Of a stretch of DNA of 64,000 nucleotides, positions 45,310 to 52,841 are shown in pieces; within the stretch, counting starts at the first letter, position 1, and every line of letters begins with the position of its first letter. The DNA comes from Burkholderia catarinensis (GTDB lineage: Bacteria > Pseudomonadota > Gammaproteobacteria > Burkholderiales > Burkholderiaceae), in NCBI RefSeq assembly GCF_001883705.2, contig NZ_MDEQ02000030.1, forward strand, positions 20,935 through 84,934, given 5' to 3'. Under the pieces are notes generated by a model. The model saw only the letters and a list, made by a program, of their open reading frames with translations. It was not told where the DNA came from and did no database searches. The position numbers and the translations under genes were made by a program.

Positions 45310-46239
45310 ATGGACTTGAGACAGTTGCGCTATTTCGTGAAGGTCGTCGAATGCGGCAACGTCACGCATGCGAGCGAGGCGCTGCATGTCGCGCAGCCGG
45401 CGGTCAGCCAGCAGATGCGCAATCTCGAGCAGGATCTCGGGATGCAACTGCTCGAACGGAGCGTGCGCGGCGTCGCGCCGACCGCCGCCGGCCGCACGCT
45501 GTACCGGCATGCGCTCGAACTGCTGCGCCAGGCCGACGGCACGCGCGAACTGCTGCGCCGCGACGCCGATACGCCACAGGGCCGCGTGACGGTCGGCATG
45601 CCGTCGAGCACCGCGCGCGTGCTGGCCATTCCACTCGCCCGCGCGGTGCGCGACCGCTATCCGGGCATCATGCTGGAGCTGATCGAGGCGCCGAGCGCCG
45701 ATCTCGACACGCTGCTCGAACGCGCGCGGCTCGATCTCGCGATCGTCGTCGACGCGGTCGACACGCGCGGCATCGCGATTCACCGGCTGCTGACGGAAAC
45801 GCTGTACCTGATCACATGGCCCGGGTTTCCGGTGCCCGACGGCCCCGTGCCGCTCGACGCGATCGCACGGATGCCGCTCGTGCTGCCGAGCGCGCCGAAC
45901 ACGATCCGCAACCGCGTCGACTGGGCGATGCGCGAGGCCGGGCTGTCGTACGAGATCAGCTTCGAGGCGAGCTCGACGGGGCTGCTGTTCGCGGCCGTGA
46001 TGGCGCAGCTCGGCGTGACGATCCTGCCGTGGACGGCCGCCCATGTCGAAATCGAGGAACGCAAGCTCAAGCTGTCGACGGTCGCGCACCGGCTGTTCGC
46101 GCGCGACCTGTCGCTGTGCTGGCACGATACGGCGCTCGTCAGCAACGCGGTGCAGAAGGTGAAGGCCGAGATCGCCCTGCTGTTCGACACGCTCGGACGG
46201 CGGCCCGAATGGGCGGCCGGGAATGCCGGCCTCGCGTGA
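45310..46239 (+). CDS. LysR-family transcriptional regulator
   Basis: A 309-residue regulator. The N-terminal winged helix is MDLRQLRYFVKVVECGNVTHASEALHVAQPAVSQQMRNLEQDLGMQLLERS. The effector domain follows from about residue 90 (GRVTVGMPSSTARVLAIPLARAVRDRYPGI). The start at 45310 has a GGGGGACGG site; eleven in-frame codons upstream are unlike the family. It is divergent from the MHS-transporter operon, the usual arrangement for the operon a LysR protein controls. The group resembles Nac/CynR-type members. Confidence 0.92.
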   Translation: MDLRQLRYFVKVVECGNVTHASEALHVAQPAVSQQMRNLEQDLGMQLLERSVRGVAPTAAGRTLYRHALELLRQADGTRELLRRDADTPQGRVTVGMPSSTARVLAIPLARAVRDRYPGIMLELIEAPSADLDTLLERARLDLAIVVDAVDTRGIAIHRLLTETLYLITWPGFPVPDGPVPLDAIARMPLVLPSAPNTIRNRVDWAMREAGLSYEISFEASSTGLLFAAVMAQLGVTILPWTAAHVEIEERKLKLSTVAHRLFARDLSLCWHDTALVSNAVQKVKAEIALLFDTLGRRPEWAAGNAGLA

Positions 46240-46362
46240 CTTGCGCAGCGCGTACCTTGTGCCGCGCCGCCTCACGTACTAAGCTCCTTTCGTACCGGGT
46301 ACCGCTGACACCTGCCCTTCTCCTCGCCGCTCGGTATAAGCGTCGGGGGAAGGAGGCCGTTC

Positions 46363-46704
46363 GTGTCCCCGCTCCAGTCTGCCTGGCTTCTGCTGGGTAT
46401 CAGTGTCCTCGCCGAAGTGCTCGGCTCCGTCGGCCTGAAGTTCTCGGCCGGCTTTTCCCGCCCGCTGCCGTCCGCGATCACCGTCGTCTGCTACGCATGC
46501 GCCGTCTGGCTGATGGCGCTCGCCACGAAGCGGCTCGAAATGGGCCTCGCGTATGCGAGTTGGGCCGCCGCCAGCACGGCGGCCACGGCCATGATCGGCA
46601 TTGTCTGCTTCGACGAATCGGTGTCGTCGCTGAAGCTTGCCGGCATCGCGCTGACCATCTGCGCGCTCGTCGCGCTCAACCTCGGCGATGCGGCGGCGCG
46701 ATGA
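46363..46704 (+). CDS. SMR-family small multidrug/cation exporter
   Basis: A 113-residue, four-helix protein. It starts with GTG at 46363 behind a strong AAGGAGG site. The first helix, LLLGISVLAEVLGSVGLKFSAGFSR, carries the conserved glutamate in the AEV position essential for proton exchange. Loop and helix 3 contain LEMGLAYASWAAASTAATAMIGIVCFDE. It belongs to the small multidrug resistance family; EmrE-like drug export or guanidinium export cannot be separated here. Confidence 0.88.
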   Translation: MSPLQSAWLLLGISVLAEVLGSVGLKFSAGFSRPLPSAITVVCYACAVWLMALATKRLEMGLAYASWAAASTAATAMIGIVCFDESVSSLKLAGIALTICALVALNLGDAAAR

Positions 46705-46811
46705 CCGGTGCGCAGGCGCCTGGCGGGGCATTGACAGCGCCCCCGGCGCCCCTTAACGTTGCTTCCAACGTAACCATCACCGGTTCAGCTTAAGAGGTTG
46801 TCGGCCCGCTC

Positions 46812-47427
46812 GTGCTCGACACCTCTGCCTTCATCGAAGGCCTGCTGCTTGGCGCCGGCCTGTTCACGTCGGTTGGCCCCAAGGACGCGTTCGTCATCAA
46901 GCGCTCGATCTCGAGCCCCCATCTGCTCTCCATCGCCCTTGTCTGCGCAGGCAGCGACGCGCTGCTGATCGTGCTCGGCGCGCATGGGCTGTCGTCGTTG
47001 CTGTCGCGGCATCCCGGCGTGGTGTCGGCCGCGCTGTGGGCCGGCATCGCGTATCTCACCGGCTATGGCCTGCTCGCGCTGCGCTCGGCGATCCGGCGGC
47101 GACAACCCGAGCACGTCGATGGTCCGCGCACCGGCAGCGAACCCACGCTGTCGCGCACGGTGCTTGCGACCGCCGCCGTCTCGCTGCTCAATCCGTATGC
47201 GTGGATCGACACCGTGCTGCTGCTCGGCACCGTGATCGTGAGCCACACGCGCACCGTTCGCGATCGGTGCGATGACCGCTTCGCTCGCGTGGTTCCTGAT
47301 GCTCGCGTATGGCGCACGCGCATGCCGCGCGTGGTTCGCTCGTACGCTTGCGTGGCGCGTGCTCGATTTCTTCGTCGCGGTGATGATGCTCGGCTTCGCG
47401 GTTCGTTTCGCGATCGACGCGCTTTAG
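46812..47427 (+). pseudogene. Frameshifted LysE/ArgO-family exporter
   Basis: Starts with GTG at 46812 (MLDTSAFIEGLLLGAGLFTSVGPKDAFVIKRSI, a LysE/ArgO opening) and reads correctly to about 47255 (SLLNPYAWIDTVLLLGTVIV). From there the family sequence continues in the next frame: FAIGAMTASLAWFLMLAYGARACRAWFARTLAWRVLDFFVAVMMLGFAVRFAIDAL, stopping at 47425-47427. One extra base around 47250-47257 explains it. The original frame runs on to 47561 as nonsense. It could be a true mutation or a sequencing error. The intact protein would be an arginine/lysine exporter of about 205 residues. Confidence 0.82.
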
Positions 47428-47430
47428 GCG

Positions 47431-48597
47431 TCAGCGGCCCGCTACCGATACCGCGCGAAACGCATCGTGCGCGCCGGCATGCAGCTCGAAACCGATGCCC
47501 GGCGCCTGCGGCACGCGTGCGTATCCCGCGTCGACGCTTTCGCCATCGGCGAGTCCGCTGAACGGATGGAATGCGAACGGATTGACTTCCGCACCGCCGA
47601 GCCCGAGCGCCGCGACGACGTGCAGCGAGAACAGGTGGCCGCCGTGCGGCCAGAACGCATCGCGCCGCCAGCCGCGCGACACGAAGTGTTCGACGATCCG
47701 CAGGTAGCCCGGCAGCCCGTAGCAATGCACCGGATCGAACACGAGCACGTCGCGGTCGTTGCGCAGGCCGCCGTAGCGGTCGAGCAGCTTCGCTTCCGCG
47801 AGCGAGAACAGCGCTTCGCCGGCCGCGATCGGCGGCGCGTATCGCGCGGCGAGGTCCGCTTGAAGCGGCAAGTCGAGCGGATCGCAGACGTCCTCGAACC
47901 ACCAGAGATCGAACGGCGCGAGCATCGCGGCGGCGGCGTGGACGGTCGTCGCGTCGTACGTGTTCATCGCGTCGACCGCGAGATGCGAACTGTCCGCAAG
48001 CCTTGCGGCGGCGGCTTCGATGCGGCGCCTGTCCTGGTCGGGATCCGCGCCGCCGATCTTGATCTTCGCGTGCGTGTAGCCGAGATCGGCGATGCGGCGC
48101 ATCTCGTCCGACAGGCGCGCGAGATCGTCATGCGGATGGCGGTAGCCGCCGCCCGCGTACACACGCACGCGCGGTGCGGCAATGCGTTCGAGCCGGTCGG
48201 CGAGAAAACGATGGAGCGGCAGGCCGGCGACTTTCGCGGCGGCGTCCCAGATCGCCATGTCGAGCGTGCCGACCGCCACGCATCGTTCGCCGTGTCCGCC
48301 GGGTTTTTCGCCGGCCATCATCGCGTGCCATGCGCGCAACGGATCGAGGTTCGTGCCGGCTTCGTCGGCGAGCGTGTCGGCGGCGGCCAGCAGGCGCGGC
48401 GCGAACCGTTCGCGGATCAGGCCGCCCTGCGCGAAGCGGCCGACCGATGCGTAACCGTAGCCCGTCACGGGGCGGCCGTCGCGCACGACATCGGTGACGA
48501 CCGCGACGACGCTCGTCGTCAGGCCGCCCGACGGAATGGCCGGGTCGGCATAGCGGGAGACGGGAATCGCTTGTTCGCGGATATCGGTGATGCGCAT
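47431..48597 (-). CDS. Enolase-superfamily dehydratase, D(-)-tartrate dehydratase-like
   Basis: A 388-residue mandelate-racemase-subgroup enzyme closely resembling Bradyrhizobium TarD: TTSVVAVVTDVVRDGRPVTGYGYASVGRFAQGGLIRERFAPRLL, NEKPGGHGERSVAVGT-like GEKPGGHGERCVAVGTLDMAIWDAAAKVAGLPLHRFLA. Catalytic features: lysines in THAKIKIGG near residue 178, magnesium ligands in LAVDAMNTYD, WWFEDVCDPLDLPL and PIAAGEALFS, and a histidine in FWPHGGHLFSLH. Likely dehydrates tartrate or a related hydroxy-diacid. Ends four bases from the broken LysE gene. Confidence 0.82.
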   Translation of the reverse strand: MRITDIREQAIPVSRYADPAIPSGGLTTSVVAVVTDVVRDGRPVTGYGYASVGRFAQGGLIRERFAPRLLAAADTLADEAGTNLDPLRAWHAMMAGEKPGGHGERCVAVGTLDMAIWDAAAKVAGLPLHRFLADRLERIAAPRVRVYAGGGYRHPHDDLARLSDEMRRIADLGYTHAKIKIGGADPDQDRRRIEAAAARLADSSHLAVDAMNTYDATTVHAAAAMLAPFDLWWFEDVCDPLDLPLQADLAARYAPPIAAGEALFSLAEAKLLDRYGGLRNDRDVLVFDPVHCYGLPGYLRIVEHFVSRGWRRDAFWPHGGHLFSLHVVAALGLGGAEVNPFAFHPFSGLADGESVDAGYARVPQAPGIGFELHAGAHDAFRAVSVAGR

Positions 48598-48711
48598 GGC
48601 CGGATTTCCGAGGGTGGCGACCGGCGCGGGCGGACGATCTGCGCAATGCGGCCGGAACGGTGGGCGGACCGCTGCATCATAGGCGCTGGCGCGGCGGGTT
48701 GCAGGCGTGCG

Positions 48712-49176
48712 TTACCGCTGCGGACGATCGCGCTGCAGCCTCTGCGTGATCGCCGAGAAGTCGGCCTGGATCACGGCGAAGATGAACGCGGTCGACATTC
48801 CGAACAGCAGCACGCCGCACGACGATTCGATCGCGCCGAGCATTCGCCAGTTCGCGGCGGGCACGATGCCCGACGCGCCGCGCGTCGCCATCGCATCGAT
48901 CGAGAAGAACAGCGCGTCGCCGAACGAGCCGATCGCGCCGACCTGCACAAAGGTCGCGCCCCAGGCGATCGCTTCCAGCGTATGCAGCAGCCCGAGCGCG
49001 ACGCAGATCAGCGCGATGATGCCCGTCACCTTGCGCAACTGTGCGTGGATGTCGTCGCGGCGCACATCGAGCGCTTCGCGAAGCCGGCGCGCGACGACCG
49101 CCAGACCGACCATCGCCGCGGTGTGCACGAGGATCGTGGCCATGCCGAGCAGGATACCGATCGTCCAGCTTTCCAT
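48712..49176 (-). CDS. Ion-channel-like small membrane protein with altered selectivity filter
   Basis: A 154-residue protein with three to four hydrophobic segments. The C-terminal half, GSFGDALFFSIDAMATRGASGIVPAANWRMLGAIESSCGVLLFGMSTAFIFAVIQ, has the layout of the two-helix potassium-channel pore domain found in Burkholderia proteins, but TxGYGD is replaced by ATRGASG. It may therefore be non-selective or inactive. The N-terminal part has a helix followed by a basic stretch (ARRLREALDVRRDDIHAQLRKV). No operon partner. Confidence 0.6.
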   Translation of the reverse strand: MESWTIGILLGMATILVHTAAMVGLAVVARRLREALDVRRDDIHAQLRKVTGIIALICVALGLLHTLEAIAWGATFVQVGAIGSFGDALFFSIDAMATRGASGIVPAANWRMLGAIESSCGVLLFGMSTAFIFAVIQADFSAITQRLQRDRPQR

Positions 49177-49345
49177 GATGGGCCTTTTCGTTCGGGGACG
49201 GTAGTGGGTCGGGGGAAGATTAACACCGGGGCAGCGCCGTTATTCAATGTTCGTATCGAGTACCTTTGAGCGCTGGCGATACCCGCAGCACTTGTGCGAA
49301 GCCCAACCGTCGTTCCTCCATATTCGTCCGTACGCCAACGGCTAT

Positions 49346-50419
49346 TCAATCGCCCGACTTCGGACCGCGATAATTCCAAATAACCATCCCCCACGATGTG
49401 CGCTGAGGTCCCGGCATTGGTTCCCCGGCCTCGATATAAACTGAATCTTTCACAGCAGGGCTTTGCCAATAACCGGCGCGCGGACAAGGCTCTCCGGGCA
49501 AGACCCGTAGCTTGGGTTGCGCGACAGGCTTGGGGAAGTAAGTTTCCTCCTCCGCCGGAATGCTGCCATCCCGGTAACGCTTGTCCTCCCACAGCAGCCG
49601 CCAGCGCACCACATGTTCGTCGTTGGTACCTTCCAACAGGTACTTGTGGGCAATACTGCCTTTGAGGAAGTAGCTCGGACAGCCGACCTTGCCGGCCGGA
49701 AACCATGGCTCCCAGATACCCTCGACAGGAATCTCCTGATCGCTGTAAACCTCGCCGTTCCCAGATTCGTTCTTAGGTGGACAGGGAGGAAGCGCTGCGG
49801 GATAGCTGCGACCGGGTGGCCAATACCGCCACGCCGGAAGTGGTGCATCTTCAAACATTGATTCATAGGTCCAATGCTCAAAAACACGGGTTCCTCCATC
49901 CGCACGTGTTCCGTATGCAAGCATCCCGGTAAAACCAAATCCAACCGTGCACTTGAGCGCATAGCAAATCAACCTTTCGATCCACACTCCCTCTGCGAAC
50001 CCAGTGGCATACACGGGGTCCGCGAAGTTGGTGTCCTTCAGCCCCAGCGAATGAAAAAACGGATCGTATTTCCGGCCGATTTCAAGTGCACTTCGGCCGA
50101 ACAAAAGGTCGCCACCTTGCTGGCTTCCTATAACCAGCGCGTCGTATGCCGCTCGCTTATCAAGACCTCGGCGCAATGCATCAATACCGATATCCATCTG
50201 CACCAGTGCTTCCAAGAAGTCGTGGGTGTACGCCTCCTCAAGCTCCCCCTGATTTTGACTCGGCGTGTCCAATTGCTTTGCATACGCGCCGAGAAAATCC
50301 CGATATAGTCCGACCGCGTGCTCCAGGAGCGTGAAACTCGTCCATTTTTTTAGGAGATAAAACGCCTTAGCCCGCGCGTTCTGCTCCTGCTCAGGGGTCG
50401 TGGTCAAAGTATTCAACAT
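49346..50419 (-). CDS. Immunity protein of the Imm71/Imm72 type (orphan)
   Basis: A 357-residue soluble protein. The N-terminal half is helical (TTTPEQEQNARAKAFYLLKKWTSFTLLEHAVGLYRDFLGAYAKQL). The C-terminal half has the tandem WRLLWEDKRYRDGSIPAEEETYF and PCPRAGYWQSPAVKDSVYIEAGEPMPGPQRTSWGMVIWNYRGP seen in Imm71/Imm72 immunity proteins of Burkholderia and Ralstonia. Those neutralise contact-dependent or type VI toxins. No effector, VgrG, PAAR or Rhs gene lies beside it, so it is an orphan. ATG at 50419 with AGGA six bases upstream is preferred to GTG at 50422. Confidence 0.65.
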   Translation of the reverse strand: MLNTLTTTPEQEQNARAKAFYLLKKWTSFTLLEHAVGLYRDFLGAYAKQLDTPSQNQGELEEAYTHDFLEALVQMDIGIDALRRGLDKRAAYDALVIGSQQGGDLLFGRSALEIGRKYDPFFHSLGLKDTNFADPVYATGFAEGVWIERLICYALKCTVGFGFTGMLAYGTRADGGTRVFEHWTYESMFEDAPLPAWRYWPPGRSYPAALPPCPPKNESGNGEVYSDQEIPVEGIWEPWFPAGKVGCPSYFLKGSIAHKYLLEGTNDEHVVRWRLLWEDKRYRDGSIPAEEETYFPKPVAQPKLRVLPGEPCPRAGYWQSPAVKDSVYIEAGEPMPGPQRTSWGMVIWNYRGPKSGD

Positions 50420-51262
50420 CACGGGTCCTGTTCATCCGTCGATTGTTTGCCAACATCGGCCACTGCTCGCCGCGCGTAGCCTTCCTGCCTGATCTTGGCC
50501 GATCGCTCACGCTCCGCCAGCATCAGCGCTCGCGCAGTTGCATGATTGGGTAGCTTAACGTCAGTCCAATGCGTCTGAAGCGCCCGTCGGAGTGTTGAAA
50601 TTCGGCACCAACGCTACGGCGCGTTGAAAGGATGTGCACCGAGCTGCGATTGGTAGATACCGTGAATGGTGGGTGGCTCACCGGACACCGCCAGCGACGC
50701 CACCGCCCCACCATCGAGCCAAGCCAGTTTCGCCACCACTGCCCGGAATCCCCTCTCTTGCCATTCCCACCCACTCCCCTGGAAAGCGCAGTCCATTCGG
50801 CAGCAGTCCGGACACAAGCAAATGCATGTTCGAGGATGACATGGGTGGTAGTCGTACGGGCCTCGCGACAGGCCTGAAGCAATATCACAATGCTGTCGAT
50901 CGCGGGCGTGATCGGCGCGGTATTCGCGAGGATGCTGATGACGACGTTCTCGTTCGTCAGCGCCGAGATCGTGGCGATCGACGCGCGGGTTGCCGCTGCC
51001 TGCCATTCGGACCGGCGCGACGGTGAATGTGTCGATCCGGCCCGGACGGTGACGCCCGGGCCGGATCGCGGCGGGATATCGGAACCGGTCGAGCGTGCGA
51101 CCACGCCCGGCGAGCAGTTTCCGGATCGGAACGAATGGTGTCGGGCTGAAGTCCCCCGCTTGCCATCCGGCTGAAATACCGGTTCATCGGCATGGGGAAA
51201 GGGTGCGTTTCAACTCGTCGGAACGACCGGCGCTTTTGCGCGGGTCGAATCGATGGGCCCGC
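50420..51262. other. Intergenic region with decayed sequence
   Basis: The 843 bases between the immunity gene and the cupin gene contain only patchy open frames with no recognised family. The stretch 50701-50781 repeats a sequence found just before tRNA-Gly. A short plus-strand frame near 50890 reads MLSIAGVIGAVFARMLMTTFSFVSAEIVAIDARVAAA but has no clear ribosome-binding site. It looks like remnants of earlier accessory genes. Confidence 0.45.
50701..50781. repeat. Copy A of an 80-base repeat (second copy at 57051-57130)
   Basis: Aligned by eye, this stretch matches 57051-57130 at roughly 80 percent with one small gap, including the shared CCAGTTTCGC and TTGCCAT...CCCACCCA parts. On the minus strand one frame in both copies encodes a similar peptide (FRAVVAKLAWLDGGAVAS here, FRAVAAKLALLGGGAVAS there). 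Copy A keeps the -35-like TTGCCA but lacks the -10 and tRNA that follow copy B. Confidence 0.65.
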
Positions 51263-51607
51263 TCACGCGAACACGAAGTACTTGCGCACCGTCTCCACCA
51301 CTTCCCAGGTCCCTTTCATGCCCGGTTCGATCACGAACACGTCGCCGGCTTTCAGGTGCACAGCCTCCTCGCCTTCCGGCGTGATGATGCAGTAGCCGTC
51401 GAGGAAGTGGCAGTACTCCCATTTCTCGTAGTTCACTTCGAACTTGCCCGGCGTGCAGATCCAGGTGCCCATGATCTTGCTGCCGTCCCGGGAGAGGTAA
51501 GCGTTGAGGTTCACGGTGTGCGGATCGCCGCCGATGCGCTTCCACTTGGTCGCGTCAAGGACCGGAGTCGGGCAGGTTTCGCGCAGAACGGTGATGAAAT
51601 CGGACAT
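51263..51607 (-). CDS. Cupin-domain protein (DUF861/EutQ-like)
   Basis: A 114-residue single-domain cupin. It starts MSDFITVLRETCPTPVLDATKW behind a GGAGC site. The barrel has GTWICTPGKFEVNYEKWEYCHFLDGYCIITPEGEEAVHLKAGDVFVIEPGMKGTWEVVETVRKYFVFA, the DUF861 pattern. Metal ligands are partly non-canonical (Glu and His in EYCHFLDG). Function unknown; such proteins occur near amino-acid or ethanolamine catabolism, but nothing related is next to it here. Confidence 0.8.
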   Translation of the reverse strand: MSDFITVLRETCPTPVLDATKWKRIGGDPHTVNLNAYLSRDGSKIMGTWICTPGKFEVNYEKWEYCHFLDGYCIITPEGEEAVHLKAGDVFVIEPGMKGTWEVVETVRKYFVFA

Positions 51608-52320
51608 GTCAGCTCCAGACAAACGATCGGATAAGAGGTCTGTCACGTTAGTTCGAAAGCGTTATCGCGGCTTGTATGCTTCCGACGCCGACTCGTCTAT
51701 TTTCGACACTGGCGCGCTTGCTGGCGCGCCGCCAGCGCGTTCCGTCCGGCCTTGCATCGACGGAACGCTTCTGGCCGATCCCTGACGACCATTCCCGGCG
51801 ATGCCATCGCTCCCACCCCAAGCCATGCCGGTTTCGGGGACCGTGGCCAAAACGCCTCGCTTGCAACTTCTCGGCTAAACCCTCAAGAAGGCATCGTATA
51901 GTGGCTGTTACCTCAGCTTTCCGAGCCCCAGCGCGTTAATCAAAACCACCATTCATGCGCATCCTTACGTCACGTTTTCCCCCGGCCTCACGAAGAACTA
52001 TTGTTCATGCGAGTTTCGCAACGATGTCAGTTCTCTCGCCAACGCCGTTCGGCAAAAACTGCTGACATAGAAAAATATCTACAGCCCTCACGGCCGCCGC
52101 CAAATCCCAGGTGTAGACCTCATGCAATTGCTCGAAGATTCATCGACATGGCTCGACAAGGCTGCTCCCCTCCCTCAAATCCATCAAACACTTCCACCAT
52201 GCCGATAGGCCATCGACCGGTACACTCGACTCGGGACGGCCAAGATATACTATCAAGGACCAGTGGTCAGCCCACGATAGGGGCACGCCACCTTCTGAAA
52301 TAACAATCGCCCAATAGACT
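51608..52320. other. Intergenic region at left end of the island
   Basis: No gene is recognised in these 713 bases. Composition shifts from GC-rich to clearly more AT-rich after about 51930, immediately right of the tRNA-Gly fragment (51890-51927). A TATACT at 52247-52252 is a possible -10 for the HEPN-like gene, without a good -35. Confidence 0.45.
51890..51927 (+). pseudogene. Decayed 5' half of tRNA-Gly
   Basis: This 38-base stretch matches the intact tRNA-Gly(CCC) from its acceptor 5' strand to the anticodon loop (compare 57150-57187), with about seven mismatches. The shared part includes TTACCTCAGCTT. The match stops after the anticodon loop, and the acceptor 5' end is altered (AAGGC for GCGGGC). 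It is probably the original chromosomal 5' half, separated from its 3' half by integration at the anticodon region. Confidence 0.7.
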
Positions 52321-52833
52321 ATGCGCAAGGCAAGTCCAGATGACCTGCTGTTTGTATCCAAGTCCCCTAAAGAGCGACTTGATTACTTAGCCGCTGGTGC
52401 AAGCATCGTTGCTCGCACCGGGTACGATGTGAGGGGCCTTCGCATCAAGGCCTCACTAGATCGGCTAAGCCTAGCAAGCCTGTTCCTTAAAGACGCGAGA
52501 AGGCTTTACGCAGCCGATTCAAGTCTAAAGAGAACTGTTGTCAGCCGGGCCTACTATGCCATGTACCATGCGCTCCGAGCTGCAACTTTCTTGTCACACG
52601 GCGGTGACGACCATGAACAACATACGGTTCTGCCATCGAAACTACCGACAGATTTTCCGAGTCAAGCGATATGGCAAAACAGACTAAAAAACGCCCGACT
52701 TGAGCGAAATCGCGCTGATTATGACCCATACCCTAAAAAAGATGATCAATTCGATGACGTGGCTCGAAGCTTGATTGCCGATGCTACTAATCTGATCACA
52801 CTTACACGCGCGTACATACGCTCAAAGTCGTAA
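52321..52833 (+). CDS. HEPN-like domain protein
   Basis: A 170-residue, all-helical protein. RTVVSRAYYAMYHALRAATFL (about residues 71-91) is the first core helix pair of HEPN domains. NARLERNRADYDPYPKKDDQFDDVARSLIADATNLITLTRAYI is the second. The catalytic R-x4-6-H of HEPN ribonucleases is not present; ERNRADY takes its place, so RNase activity is doubtful and an adaptor or sensor role is possible. No strong ribosome-binding site precedes the ATG. It lies eight bases upstream of the ATPase gene, indicating a two-gene unit. AT-rich codon use. Confidence 0.72.
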   Translation: MRKASPDDLLFVSKSPKERLDYLAAGASIVARTGYDVRGLRIKASLDRLSLASLFLKDARRLYAADSSLKRTVVSRAYYAMYHALRAATFLSHGGDDHEQHTVLPSKLPTDFPSQAIWQNRLKNARLERNRADYDPYPKKDDQFDDVARSLIADATNLITLTRAYIRSKS

Positions 52834-52841
52834 GGATATTC

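Noticed and set aside
50890..51174. Plus-strand frame MLSIAGVIGAVFARMLMTTFSF as a gene
   Set aside because: No ribosome-binding site, no recognised family, and its second half is low-complexity, unlike a membrane protein.
52321..52833. Calling the HEPN-like protein a ribonuclease toxin of a toxin-antitoxin pair
   Set aside because: The catalytic R-x4-6-H is missing (ERNRADY instead), and the partner is an ATPase rather than a nucleotidyltransferase or small antitoxin.
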